Assembly (NCBI GenBank): GCA_001508005.1
Contig: LGEZ01000013.1
Span: 1 to 58,988 of the forward strand
Source of the DNA: Clostridia bacterium 41_269
GTDB taxonomy: Bacteria; Bacillota; DTU086
Reading direction: 5' to 3'
DNA: 58,988 bases
The notes beneath the pieces were generated by a model. It was not told the origin of the DNA and did not search any database. It saw nothing but the letters and a program-made list of their open reading frames with translations. Both the position numbers and the translations under genes were made by a program. How positions within the stretch are numbered: position 1 is the first letter of the stretch; each line of letters begins with the position of its first letter. Shown here in pieces: positions 20,740 through 29,599 of this stretch.

Positions 20740-21585
20740 ATGCCCTGGGGATTAGTTCTTGGAAGTGGAGGACTGCGGGGAGCTGCCCATGTGGGGTTTT
20801 TAAAGGTATTGGAAGAAAACAATATTCGTCCCCACTTAATTGTTGGAACCAGTGCTGGAGCTGTAGTTGCCGCTCTTTATTCCTCCGGCCTTTCTCTTTC
20901 TAAAATTGAACAGCAGATTTCAAAGATTTATAAAACCCTATCATACAGTTCAATATTGGATAAATTAGCAGGTTCTCAAATTCTAACAAAAACAAGGTTT
21001 GATCAAATCCCCATAGGGTTTTTATCAGGAAACACAGCAGAATTTATTTTGAAACGTCTGCTTAAAAATAAAGAATTCTCCCAATTATCAATTCCCTGTT
21101 CAATAGTAGCAACAGATCTAAACAGCGGAGAAACTGTAGTCTTTTCTAATAAAAAGCATATTCCCAGAAGCAAAAACACTATTTATATTGAAGGAGTAAA
21201 AGTTGCTGATGGAGTTAGAGCAAGTATCAGCATACCAGTAATTTTTGAACCTAAAAAAATTTTTGATAGACTGCTGATAGATGGAGGCGTTACCAACAGT
21301 GTCCCTGTAGATATTGCAATGGATATGGGTGCTGAAAAAATTATTGCAGTGGATATTGACATAAGTGAGAATTATCCCGAAAATCTATTTGGCGTGCTTC
21401 TTAAAACAATAGATATAATGTCTTTCAGTATTAATAATTTAAAACCTTATAAAGCTGACTTGACCATCAAACCCCATATGCCCCACGTAGGTTTATTGGA
21501 TGTGAATAAAATTCCAGATTTAATGGAGGCAGGTAAAAAGGCAGCAGTAAGAAATTTGGAAAAAATAAAAAAAATTGTAAGTTAA
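20740..21585 (+). CDS. Patatin-like phospholipase family protein (RssA-like)
   Basis: 281 aa serine acyl hydrolase. It has the oxyanion loop GSGGLRGAAHVG (about 8-19), the nucleophile elbow GTSAG (about 38-42) and the catalytic Asp in DGGVTNSVP (about 185). These are the three hallmarks of the patatin fold with a Ser-Asp dyad. No signal peptide is visible, so it is probably cytoplasmic or membrane-associated. It is a single-gene unit, divergent from groESL and convergent with the 5-formyl-THF cyclo-ligase. GAGGAGAGGACAGG precedes the ATG. The natural lipid substrate is unknown. Confidence 0.9.
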   Translation: MPWGLVLGSGGLRGAAHVGFLKVLEENNIRPHLIVGTSAGAVVAALYSSGLSLSKIEQQISKIYKTLSYSSILDKLAGSQILTKTRFDQIPIGFLSGNTAEFILKRLLKNKEFSQLSIPCSIVATDLNSGETVVFSNKKHIPRSKNTIYIEGVKVADGVRASISIPVIFEPKKIFDRLLIDGGVTNSVPVDIAMDMGAEKIIAVDIDISENYPENLFGVLLKTIDIMSFSINNLKPYKADLTIKPHMPHVGLLDVNKIPDLMEAGKKAAVRNLEKIKKIVS

Positions 21586-21595
21586 CTTGGATTTC

Positions 21596-22156
21596 TTATG
21601 TGCATTTAATGATTTCATTTTCTGTAATTATGATATTTACTCTATGATCATGCTCTTCCTGAGGAATAGTAGGAAATATTTGAAAACTATAAGCCAGGGC
21701 TATGGTAACAGTTGCTGGAGAAAGACTGTTAAGAAAACGATCATAATAAGCTAAACCGTAGCCCAATCGGTTTCCTCTTCTGTCAAAAGCTATTCCTGGA
21801 ACAATAACCAAATCAAGTTTTTTTACATCAATTATGTTTTTAGTTTTCTTAGGTTCCAAAATACCCATGGTGCCGGGCTCCAGTTCTTCAAAACTTTCTA
21901 TTTTTATGGGAAGAAGAGTAAAGTTAGAACCACATACAGGAACAGCAACATTTTTCCCTTCTTGAAAAGCTCTAGAAATAATACTTCTTGTTTCCACCTC
22001 ATTCTGAAAATCTACATATGTCATTATGGTAGCTGCACTTTGATAATGATGGGTTTTAAATAACTTTTGATGGATTTTTGCACTTTTTTCCATAACTTCT
22101 TCTCTACTCATATTGGAACGTATATTTAAAACCTTCTGCCTTATAACATTTTTCAT
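21596..22156 (-). CDS. 5-formyltetrahydrofolate cyclo-ligase
   Basis: 186 aa. It converts 5-formyl-THF to 5,10-methenyl-THF with ATP. The C-terminal motif PGIAFDRRGNRLGYGLAYYDRFL is intact, and the N-terminal helix has VRQ/RQKVLNIR-type basic residues. The ATG at 22156 (second codon of the frame) follows GGAGGGAATTTTTG. It sits 24 bases after the radical SAM gene in a minus-strand series with tsaD. It supports the folate C1 genes purN, purH, fhs and metF in the window. Confidence 0.92.
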   Translation of the reverse strand: MKNVIRQKVLNIRSNMSREEVMEKSAKIHQKLFKTHHYQSAATIMTYVDFQNEVETRSIISRAFQEGKNVAVPVCGSNFTLLPIKIESFEELEPGTMGILEPKKTKNIIDVKKLDLVIVPGIAFDRRGNRLGYGLAYYDRFLNSLSPATVTIALAYSFQIFPTIPQEEHDHRVNIIITENEIIKCT

Positions 22157-22179
22157 CAAAAATTCCCTCCAAACTAAAC

Positions 22180-23520
22180 TTACATGAGCATTACAGGCAC
22201 ATCAATGAAACCTGTAATCTCTGAAAAATACCTTCCTTCAAGATCCATTCCCTTCACATCAAAAATTTCGTTGGGGATCATTATAAGCTGATAATTAAAT
22301 TTATCCACAGCTTCTTTTCTCATGTATTTAAGTTCCTCAATTATATCCCTTACAGTCAGCAAACCAGAACAGCTTATATTTCCTCCAAAAAATCTCGACC
22401 TTACAGCTCTAACCTCAACTGAACAGGAAAAACCTAATTTTTTTAAAGCCAACTTTACCCTTTTAAAACCAGCTTGAGAAGTTAAAATTAATGTTTTACC
22501 CTCGTTAGCTAGAAGCTGTTCTTTCATCCTAAAAGCTCGCTGGGGATCAAAATCATAAAACATTATCACCCCCGGGGATGAATTTTTTCTTTTAGGAATA
22601 ATGCTCCTTAAAATATTTCTTCCCCGTCTATACTCCACTTCAGGATTCTCTAATGCGTATAATTTTTGAAAGGCATCTACCCGGGACCAAGGCTCAGAAC
22701 CATTTATACTGCGTATTTCATCCCCAGCCCTCAAACCTCCTTTAAAAGCTGGGCTTTTATATATTACCCCTTCTACATATGCCTTTAAATTATCAATTTC
22801 CCCTGGCTCCAGCACTATGGGTAATCCAAAACTGCTTTTTTTCCCACTTATTAAAGTTTTTAATTTGGCAGCAGCCTCATTAAAACTGTGGCGAACTCCA
22901 AGAGGAGAATATTTTGTTACTCCAGGCGGAATTACTCTTAAATAAAGAGCATTGGTTTCTGCAACCGCTTTTATTGTACTTTCAATTTCTTCCCAACCTG
23001 TTACGCCGAGCAGAGGAACCAAACTGCAGCCAAAGGCAATCTCAGCACTGCTTAAATACTCTAAAGCCTTGGTAATTTTATACCATATTTCCTCTCTTAT
23101 AGTCCCTAAAACTCCCGGACTGTTTACCGAAACAACAAATTCCAGAGGCTTCAGCATTTTTAAAAATGCAGCTGTATTTTTATCTATTAAAGTTCCATTG
23201 GTAGTTATTTGAATTATTGTTTCAGGTAGTTTTTTGCGTATAACTTTCAGAATGTCTTTAAACTGTGGATTTAAAAGGGGTTCTCCCTCTACAATGCGAG
23301 TGGCGGATTCTCCAATTACAACCTTCCTTTTAGAATCTACAAAATCCAGCAAAAAAGAAACATCATCAACTGTAAGATCCGGTATCCTGTAAACTTTTAT
23401 TCCCGGAGGATTACCCCTATGGCTGCAGTATATACAGCTTAAATTGCACCGGGAAGTAAGGGGAATAGTATTATGTAAACCAACACTGCTGACTATAATT
23501 TCCTCAATTTTTTCCATCAT
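22180..23520 (-). CDS. Radical SAM protein with internal PDZ and C-terminal DUF512-like region
   Basis: 446 aa. The N-terminus carries the radical SAM cluster motif CNLSCIYC (CxxxCxxC, about residues 24-31), followed by a TIM-barrel-like region (EGEPLLNP, QITTNGTLID). Near 250-300 lies a PDZ-like segment (GVIYKSPAFKGGLRAGDEIRSING). The last about 130 residues (VIMFYDFDPQRAFRMKEQLL, RFFGGNISCSGLLTVRDI) resemble the DUF512 C-terminal domain. In the common DUF512 family the PDZ is at the N-terminus before the radical SAM domain; here the order appears changed. Substrate unknown. Confidence 0.75.
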   Translation of the reverse strand: MMEKIEEIIVSSVGLHNTIPLTSRCNLSCIYCSHRGNPPGIKVYRIPDLTVDDVSFLLDFVDSKRKVVIGESATRIVEGEPLLNPQFKDILKVIRKKLPETIIQITTNGTLIDKNTAAFLKMLKPLEFVVSVNSPGVLGTIREEIWYKITKALEYLSSAEIAFGCSLVPLLGVTGWEEIESTIKAVAETNALYLRVIPPGVTKYSPLGVRHSFNEAAAKLKTLISGKKSSFGLPIVLEPGEIDNLKAYVEGVIYKSPAFKGGLRAGDEIRSINGSEPWSRVDAFQKLYALENPEVEYRRGRNILRSIIPKRKNSSPGVIMFYDFDPQRAFRMKEQLLANEGKTLILTSQAGFKRVKLALKKLGFSCSVEVRAVRSRFFGGNISCSGLLTVRDIIEELKYMRKEAVDKFNYQLIMIPNEIFDVKGMDLEGRYFSEITGFIDVPVMLM

Positions 23521-23585
23521 ATGCTCACCGGATATTCACAATGCAGCAAAAATAAAAAACATTTTACAGACACAGGACATACAAG

Positions 23586-23615
23586 TTATCAACAGAGTTA
23601 TCCACATTATCCACA
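23586..23615 (+). promoter_or_regulatory. Cluster of three DnaA boxes
   Basis: Within 30 bases there are TTATCAACA (23586-23594), TTATCCACA (23598-23606) and TTATCCACA (23607-23615), all in the same orientation; the last two are perfect consensus DnaA boxes placed end to end. They lie in the 119-base gap between tsaD and the radical SAM gene. There is no dnaA/dnaN nearby, so this is not the usual oriC; it may be a DnaA-titrating or regulatory cluster. Confidence 0.7.
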
Positions 23616-23639
23616 GAAAACACACCCTTTGAGTTATGT

Positions 23640-24656
23640 TTATTTTAATTCAACATCAGCTTCAGCATTAAGAAACAGATCAGAACATCTGCCTTTTTGA
23701 AGCTGATAATATGCAGCACATGCAATCATTGCTGCATTATCGGTACACAGAATGGGAGGGGGAACAATGAGTTTTAGTCCTCTCTTCTCTGCTGACAATG
23801 CCATTTCTGCCCTTAATTTTTTGTTTGCTGCAACGCCTCCCACAAGAATGATAGTACTAACTTTTCTTTCTAAAGCTGCTCTTATAGTTTTTTCCACAAG
23901 TACTTCCACAACAGCTTCTTGAAAGGCTGCCGCGGTATCTTCAAAAGAAACTTCTTCATTCCTTCGTTTTGCGTTATGAAGATAATTTAATACAGCAGAT
24001 TTCAAACCGCTGAAGCTGAAATCATAACTTCCTTCTTCCAACCATGCCCTAGGAAATTTAATTTTTTGAGCATTTCCCTTTCGAGCCAGTTTCTCAATTT
24101 CAGGGCCTCCAGGATACCCCAACCCCATTGCCCGGGCAACTTTATCAAAAACTTCCCCAGCAGCATCATCCCTCGTCTGCCCAATTATTTTATAATCGCC
24201 GTGATCTTTTATATAAATAATACTGGTGTGCCCCCCTGATACCACAAGACTCATAAAAGGAAATTCCACTTCTTCTCCAGTAAGAAACCCAGCATATATA
24301 TGCCCTACCAAATGATTAACACCGATAAGGGGCACTCCAAGAGCATAAGCTGCAGCCTTACCAAAGGACAATCCCACAAGCAGAGCTCCCACAAGTCCTG
24401 GTCCATGGGTTACAGCCACTGCATCAATATCGCTGAGATCGCAGCCTGCTTCTAAAAAAGCTTTCCTTACAACAGGAACAATATTTTCCATATGCTTTCT
24501 TGAGGCTATTTCAGGAACAACGCCCCCAAATTCTTTATGATATTGAACCTGAGAAGAAACAATATTGGACAATATATACTTACCATCTGCTACTATGGCA
24601 GCTGAAGTCTCATCACAGGAAGTCTCTATTGCAAGTATTTTTTTTTCATTCAACAT
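23640..24656 (-). CDS. tsaD: tRNA N6-threonylcarbamoyladenosine synthase, TsaD subunit
   Basis: 338 aa ASKHA-fold protein that transfers the threonylcarbamoyl group to A37 of ANN-decoding tRNAs, with TsaB and TsaE. AIETSCDETSAAIV is the N-terminal phosphate loop, the metal-binding HxxxH is in VNHLVGHIYAG (about residue 112), and VVSGGHTS follows. Its partners tsaB and tsaE lie 3-4 kb away (27698-28860), separated by kimA and its riboswitch, although these genes are usually contiguous in Firmicutes. Confidence 0.96.
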   Translation of the reverse strand: MLNEKKILAIETSCDETSAAIVADGKYILSNIVSSQVQYHKEFGGVVPEIASRKHMENIVPVVRKAFLEAGCDLSDIDAVAVTHGPGLVGALLVGLSFGKAAAYALGVPLIGVNHLVGHIYAGFLTGEEVEFPFMSLVVSGGHTSIIYIKDHGDYKIIGQTRDDAAGEVFDKVARAMGLGYPGGPEIEKLARKGNAQKIKFPRAWLEEGSYDFSFSGLKSAVLNYLHNAKRRNEEVSFEDTAAAFQEAVVEVLVEKTIRAALERKVSTIILVGGVAANKKLRAEMALSAEKRGLKLIVPPPILCTDNAAMIACAAYYQLQKGRCSDLFLNAEADVELK

Positions 24657-24807
24657 TTATATCACCAGTACAAAATAGTATTTGGTATCCCATTTAAATT
24701 AAAAATATTATAACTTATCATTCCAGCTCTAGCAATTATCTACTGCAAAACAAAAATATGATGTTTCTTCAAGGAACTAAACAGTTTAATAATTTTTTAA
24801 AAGAAAG

Positions 24808-26664
24808 CTAAACTTTATGGGGCACCACAATTACATTAAAGTCTTTTTGACGGAAATGATCGTACAATATTTTTCCAGTTTGGCCATGCAGTAATCGAGC
24901 AGCAATGGGATTTCTAGGAATAAACTCGGGAATAACCAAAGTAATAATATCCTGGGGATGTCGGCGGCGAAGATCATCCATATATCTGTCCAGCGGCTCT
25001 ATAACAGACCGGTATGGACTGTCAAGAATATCTAGGGAAATCTTATTTTCTACCCATATAGAAAACTCTCTCTTTAATTCTTCTACCTTTGTCTCTCCTT
25101 CTTGGTGTACATCCACGTGAACAGCTCTCAGGTGCACCTGAGGACCCACCAAAGTTAATATATACTGAACAGCTGTACGAGCAACGCTGGTTGTACCCCC
25201 CAAAAGAAGAACAACTTGGTGCTCTTTAGATTGAGGAGTAATAGGTGTATGATATCCAACCTTTAGATCATTCCTTATGTGCTCATAATGTCTGTGAATC
25301 AACAGCATAAGCAGTATACCCGCTGGTATAACCAAAATAACTATCCATGCTCCCTGCACAAATTTAGTTACAATTATAACAACCGTTACAACACCGGTTA
25401 CTATGGCTCCTAAACCGTTTACTGCTATTTTCTTCCATACATTCTCTCTGTCACGTAAATTCAACCAATGTATAACCATCCCCATTTGTGATAGTGTAAA
25501 AGACGTGAATACCCCCACAGCATATAATGGTAAAAGAGCATGGGTTGTGCCCCTAAAAATAACTATTAATAAAGAAGCAAGTACAGCCAGCATTATAATG
25601 CCGTTACTGAATACCAAACGATCTCCTCTGGCAGCCATGGAACGAGGTAAGAACTTATCTCGTGAAAGCAGTGAACATACGCGGGGAAAATCAGCAAAGC
25701 TTGTATTTGCTGCCAGTATTAATATAAGCATAGTAAAAAGTTGGTGAACAGCATATAAAGGGTTTTCACGCCCATAAACCTGGGATGCAATCTGACTCAT
25801 CACAGTTTCTTCATGGCTGGGAACAATATGCAGTTTTGATGAAAGGATCCCCATACCAAGAAGCATGGCACTAAGAAGCAGAGCCATAGCAAGCATGGTT
25901 TTTCTTGCATTTTGAGCTTCTGGGGGTTTGAATGCCTTAACACCATTGCTTATGGCTTCTACCCCTGTAAGGGAAGTACAGCCGGCAACAAAAGCTCTCA
26001 TTAGAATGAATAGAGATACTGCTTCATCAGTACTTATCTCCATTTCACTCACTGCCGTTTCAACGTTCGCAAAATCACCAAAAAAAACCCTAGTAATTCC
26101 AACTCCGATCATAAGCATGGTACTGACGATAAATACAAAAGTAGGAATAGAAAAAACAGTTCCTGTCTCTCTAACACCGCGCAGGTTAATAATTGTTATA
26201 AACAAAACTGCAAGTAAAGCTAATTCTACTCGAAACGGAAACAAAACCGGATACAAAGAAGATATGGCAGCTATACCCGCTGACACAGAAACCGCAACGG
26301 TAAGGATATAGTCGGTCAGCAGAGCCGAGCCGGCAATTAATGCAGGTATCATACCGAGGTTTTCCTTGGCTACAACGTAAGCACCGCCACCGTTGGGATA
26401 TGCAGCAATAACCTGTCTGTAGCTGGCTGTCAGAATGGCCAGCAAAATTACTATGGCAACATGAATGGGCAGTGAAAAGCCAACTGCCCCTACAGCTACA
26501 AGTACCCACAAAATTTCTTCGGGTCCGTAGGCAACAGAAGAAAGAGCATCCGAAGAAAATATTGCCAAAGCCTTAGCATTGGTAAGACGTTCCTGTACTT
26601 CAACATAATAGGGTAAAGGTTTTCCTATGATTAAGCGCTTTAAAAGAGCTTTCCAGCGGTTCAT
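24808..26664 (-). CDS. kimA: KimA-type potassium uptake permease (APC superfamily)
   Basis: 618 aa with about 12 membrane segments (residues about 30-460) and a cytoplasmic C-terminal domain of about 150 residues. FLSSDALSSVAYG-like and AYPNGGGAYVVAKENLG motifs match KimA (YdaO) of B. subtilis, a high-affinity K+/H+ symporter. Its expression and activity are both reduced by c-di-AMP. The presence of a c-di-AMP riboswitch directly upstream makes this assignment strong. The C-terminal region has a USP-like fold (VVLLLGGTTSVARTAV). AAGGGGAGC precedes the ATG. Confidence 0.92.
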   Translation of the reverse strand: MNRWKALLKRLIIGKPLPYYVEVQERLTNAKALAIFSSDALSSVAYGPEEILWVLVAVGAVGFSLPIHVAIVILLAILTASYRQVIAAYPNGGGAYVVAKENLGMIPALIAGSALLTDYILTVAVSVSAGIAAISSLYPVLFPFRVELALLAVLFITIINLRGVRETGTVFSIPTFVFIVSTMLMIGVGITRVFFGDFANVETAVSEMEISTDEAVSLFILMRAFVAGCTSLTGVEAISNGVKAFKPPEAQNARKTMLAMALLLSAMLLGMGILSSKLHIVPSHEETVMSQIASQVYGRENPLYAVHQLFTMLILILAANTSFADFPRVCSLLSRDKFLPRSMAARGDRLVFSNGIIMLAVLASLLIVIFRGTTHALLPLYAVGVFTSFTLSQMGMVIHWLNLRDRENVWKKIAVNGLGAIVTGVVTVVIIVTKFVQGAWIVILVIPAGILLMLLIHRHYEHIRNDLKVGYHTPITPQSKEHQVVLLLGGTTSVARTAVQYILTLVGPQVHLRAVHVDVHQEGETKVEELKREFSIWVENKISLDILDSPYRSVIEPLDRYMDDLRRRHPQDIITLVIPEFIPRNPIAARLLHGQTGKILYDHFRQKDFNVIVVPHKV

Positions 26665-26727
26665 TTTTTCAACAGCTCCCCTTCAGTTTTGTGCTTAATG
26701 TTTTTTAAATAAAATAAAAAAACCCCC

Positions 26728-26870
26728 ACAGGGAAGTTTTTCTCCCCTTGCCTTCCGACAGCCTACTAAGTTAGCTGCGGTTCGGGCCGGCAAGGAAAGC
26801 CCTTACGCCTTTTTGGCAAGATTCACCCCATTTTTGGACCCCCACTTTCTTAAAGAAATTGGACCAAAAA
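26728..26870 (-). ncRNA. c-di-AMP riboswitch (ydaO/yuaA type)
   Basis: The minus-strand leader of kimA contains the conserved blocks of the ydaO motif in order: GGGGTGAAT, a variable arm, AAGGGCTTTCCT, then GCCCGAACC-GCAGCTAAC-TTAGTAGGC. It is followed by GGGGAG-AAAAA-CTTCCC and a run of seven T's about 60 bases before the kimA ATG, consistent with ligand-induced termination. High c-di-AMP (signalling ample K+) would shut off kimA. Confidence 0.9.
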
Positions 26871-26893
26871 ATTGTTAAATGTTTGTAAAACTT

Positions 26894-26922
26894 AATATAG
26901 TACCTATAAAACAGTTGATCAA
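26894..26922 (-). promoter_or_regulatory. Promoter of kimA
   Basis: TTGATC, 17-base spacer, TATATT on the minus strand, just upstream of the riboswitch. The rest of the gap to 27120 is AT-rich without other recognisable signals. Confidence 0.65.
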
Positions 26923-27120
26923 ACCCCATTTAAGCTCTTTTTACAGCAGACAAAGGAAGCTAAAAGCAAAATGAATAGAAATTATTTTTAAATATCGTTC
27001 TCAAGCACTCTAGCAATCGCAAACTCATCCACATCGAGAAAAAAGCCAAATATTCTCTAATTTCTTCAAATTTGTTATATGTTTTCCCTTACCCTTAGCC
27101 ATTATTCATGTATAAGCACT

Positions 27121-27146
27121 AAAAAACCAGGCTTTAAAAAGCCTGG
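27121..27146 (-). terminator. Terminator after rimI
   Basis: CCAGGCTTT-AA-AAAGCCTGG hairpin followed on the minus strand by TTTTTT. It ends the long acpS-to-rimI gene series and insulates kimA. Confidence 0.88.
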
Positions 27147-27196
27147 TACTTACTAACCAATTCAGCCGTTAAGCCCGCACCCCATTATTCCATAAG

Positions 27197-27697
27197 CTAA
27201 AAATAATCATTATTGTCCTTCCCAATGGGCTTAAACATAACAATGGCATCCTCCCGAGAATCACTGTAGTATTCCTTCCTTACACCTATATTTTTAAACC
27301 CCATTCTCCTATAAAGCTTCTGTGCAGACAAATTTGATACCCTCACTTCCAAAACCAGTTTTTCTGCCCCAAATTTTCCAGCATAATCAGCAGCAAACTT
27401 TAGCATTTTTTCTGCTATCCTTTTCCCTCGATATTCTGGAGCTACTGCTATGGTTGTTATATGCCCTTCATCAATTACAATCCACATACCTATGTAACCA
27501 ATTACACAACCCTTTAACGTACATACAAAATAATGAGCAAAATCATTAAAAAGAAGTTCATTTAAATAAGCTTGCTTAGACCATGGGGAAGGGAAAGATA
27601 CTTCTTCAATCTTCAATACCTCATCTAGATGCTCAGGCATCATAGGTTGAATGGTCAAACTGTCCAAAATTCTTTTATCCTCCTGATTTAAACTCAT
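27197..27697 (-). CDS. rimI: Ribosomal protein S18-alanine N-acetyltransferase
   Basis: 166 aa GNAT. The acetyl-CoA loop reads VAPEYRGKRIAEKML (about 86-100) and the C-terminal LYRRMGFKNIGVRKEYY is typical of RimI. It probably acetylates the S18 N-terminus, and related enzymes may modify other N-termini. It directly follows tsaB (TAAATG junction), the usual tsaE-tsaB-rimI order. Confidence 0.92.
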   Translation of the reverse strand: MSLNQEDKRILDSLTIQPMMPEHLDEVLKIEEVSFPSPWSKQAYLNELLFNDFAHYFVCTLKGCVIGYIGMWIVIDEGHITTIAVAPEYRGKRIAEKMLKFAADYAGKFGAEKLVLEVRVSNLSAQKLYRRMGFKNIGVRKEYYSDSREDAIVMFKPIGKDNNDYF

Positions 27698-28405
27698 TTA
27701 GTTTGAACACTTCCCCTTTCTTTTTTCTTCAGCTGCAGAAGCTCTAATATAAAAGGGAACCAATTCTTCCAGCTTATCAATACAACCTTTCTTTAATTTT
27801 TCCATACCAAGACACCCTATTGTAGAGGCTTTTGGAATTCTGTGCTCCTTGGGAGCAATTTTTAAGCCTGCTCCCAATCTTTTAAGCATATTTTCATTAA
27901 ACATATCTAAGGCATCGCCAAGTAAAGTAATTTTTCTTTTATCAAACTTTTCCAGAAGCAAAACCAGTTTTTCGGGGCTTACAGCCAAGTATGGAGAAAT
28001 TCTTTCTAGACCACAAGCTGAATTAATGTATACTGCTGCATATACTTCATTGCTTTTTGAATATATAACAGGACATATAAGGCCGCCGATGTAGGGCAAA
28101 TTTGCCGCTAATCCATCTAAAGTAGAAACACCAACAACTGGTTTTTCTGTAAAAAAAGCGAGTCCTTTAACGGTAGCAAGGCCTATTCTTAAGCCCGTAA
28201 AGGAACCAGGACCTATGGCCACTGCAAACGCGTCAATATCCGAAAGTTTAAGATCTGAATATTTTAAAAGCTCATCAATAAGGGGCATCAGACGTTCTGA
28301 ATGAGTTTTTGAGGTGTTTAAAAAAAATTCTGAAACCACCTTTTCCTCATTTACCACCGCAACGCTGGCAACACTGGTTGCACTGTTTACCGCAAGAACG
28401 TACAT
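27698..28405 (-). CDS. tsaB: tRNA threonylcarbamoyladenosine synthesis protein TsaB
   Basis: 235 aa, a TsaD-like ASKHA protein that lacks the metal HxxxH and acts as scaffold for TsaD. MYVLAVNSATSVASVAV and the IGPGSFTGLRIGLATVKGLA signature (about 67-86) are present. GGGAGCTGGAAAGAAA precedes the ATG, which overlaps the tsaE end by 19 bases. Confidence 0.95.
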   Translation of the reverse strand: MYVLAVNSATSVASVAVVNEEKVVSEFFLNTSKTHSERLMPLIDELLKYSDLKLSDIDAFAVAIGPGSFTGLRIGLATVKGLAFFTEKPVVGVSTLDGLAANLPYIGGLICPVIYSKSNEVYAAVYINSACGLERISPYLAVSPEKLVLLLEKFDKRKITLLGDALDMFNENMLKRLGAGLKIAPKEHRIPKASTIGCLGMEKLKKGCIDKLEELVPFYIRASAAEEKRKGKCSN

Positions 28406-28860
28406 TTTCTTTCCAGCTCCCTAGTAATATGAGTATAATTACTGCTGTTAGAGCTAATTTTTACCATGCGTTTTTCATCTCCAAGTTTTTCAATCTTTAT
28501 ATTCATATAATCAGCAATTAAATATTCCTTTATCCTATCTGCCCATTCAATTACCGTAACGCCCTGCCCATAAAGATATTCATCGAGACCCAGTTCAAAA
28601 ATTTCAGCGGGATCATCAAGACGATAAACATCAACATGATATAGAGGAAATTTTCCTTTATATTCTTTTATAAGGGTAAAAGTAGGACTGGTAACATGTT
28701 CTTTAACTCCCAGTCCCTTGGCAATTCCCCCAGCCAATACTGTTTTACCTGCTCCTAGTTCCCCAGATAGGCACACAATATTTCCTTCATTTAAAAGGCT
28801 TCCAAGAATTTCTCCTAGTTTTTTCATCGCTTCAGCATCTTTTATAATAAAGGACAACAA
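28387..28860 (-). CDS. tsaE: tRNA threonylcarbamoyladenosine synthesis ATPase TsaE
   Basis: 157 aa from a TTG at 28860. The P-loop is LSGELGAGKT (about 32-41), and switch residues are in HVDVYRL; the catalytic region TVIEWADRI is typical. I choose the TTG because GTGGGGG lies 9 bases before it and the length then fits the family. The frame is open to an ATG at 28953 overlapping the upstream UDG stop (ATGGTAG); that start would add 31 residues with no family match and has no clear ribosome site. TsaE drives the TsaBD cycle by ATP hydrolysis. Confidence 0.9.
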   Translation of the reverse strand: MLSFIIKDAEAMKKLGEILGSLLNEGNIVCLSGELGAGKTVLAGGIAKGLGVKEHVTSPTFTLIKEYKGKFPLYHVDVYRLDDPAEIFELGLDEYLYGQGVTVIEWADRIKEYLIADYMNIKIEKLGDEKRMVKISSNSSNYTHITRELERKCTFLR

Positions 28861-28946
28861 AGGACATTTCCCCCACAAGCTAATTTTTTTTCCAGCAAAC
28901 AATATTGTTTCTTTATTGTTTCTTTCAAAAAAGGAACCAAAATAAA

Positions 28947-29561
28947 CTACCATCCTAAGGTCAGCTGTTCAACACTCACTTCCCTATAGACCTTCATTAA
29001 GCTTTTAAAATCTTCCCAAACAAGCCTTTTTTTAGCAGGATCCCTCAACAAAGCCGCTGGATGAAAAGTAGGAAGAATTTTTATACCGTTCCGCTCAAAC
29101 CACTTTCCCCTAATAGTGGTAATTCTAACCTGAGGATTAATCAAAGTCTTTGCTGCAAGAGCCCCCAAACACACAATAATTGAAGGTTTAATTATTTTTA
29201 TCTGAGCTTCCAAATATTTTCTGCAGGCATCCACTTCATCGGGCTTAGGGAGTCGATTGTTTGGGGGCCTGCACTTAACCACATTGGCTATATATACATC
29301 ACTACGGTTTATTCCTGCAGCGGCAAAAATTTTGTCCAACAACTGGCCTGCTGCTCCCACAAAGGGTCTACCCATTTCATCTTCCTGTTTGCCCGGTCCT
29401 TCCCCAACAAACATCAGCCTTGCGGAAGGATTTCCTTCTCCAAATACTACATTTTCAGCCCCTGCTCTCAACCGGCATTTGCTGCATTTTAGGCAGATTT
29501 CTCTAAGTTCTTCTAAACTTTCATATTCAATCAAATCTGCTACATAGTCCCACATACCCAT
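28947..29561 (-). CDS. Uracil-DNA glycosylase, family 4 (Fe-S)
   Basis: 204 aa from the ATG at 29561, chosen because GGAGG lies 7 bases upstream. It has the family-4 features: the ICLKCSKCRL cysteine pair and two further Cys (VKCRPP and VDACRK) for a 4Fe-4S cluster, the GEGPGKQEDEMGRPFVG active-site loop (about 52-68) and the C-terminal HPAALLR motif. It removes uracil from DNA during base-excision repair. It is co-directional with tsaE. Confidence 0.92.
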   Translation of the reverse strand: MGMWDYVADLIEYESLEELREICLKCSKCRLRAGAENVVFGEGNPSARLMFVGEGPGKQEDEMGRPFVGAAGQLLDKIFAAAGINRSDVYIANVVKCRPPNNRLPKPDEVDACRKYLEAQIKIIKPSIIVCLGALAAKTLINPQVRITTIRGKWFERNGIKILPTFHPAALLRDPAKKRLVWEDFKSLMKVYREVSVEQLTLGW

Positions 29562-29599
29562 CAAGCAACCTCCAAACAACCATTTTAAAAATTAAGCTT

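Noticed and set aside
23586-23615. Chromosomal origin of replication
   Set aside because: DnaA boxes are present, but there is no dnaA, dnaN, rpmH or gyr gene and no AT-rich unwinding region of normal size.
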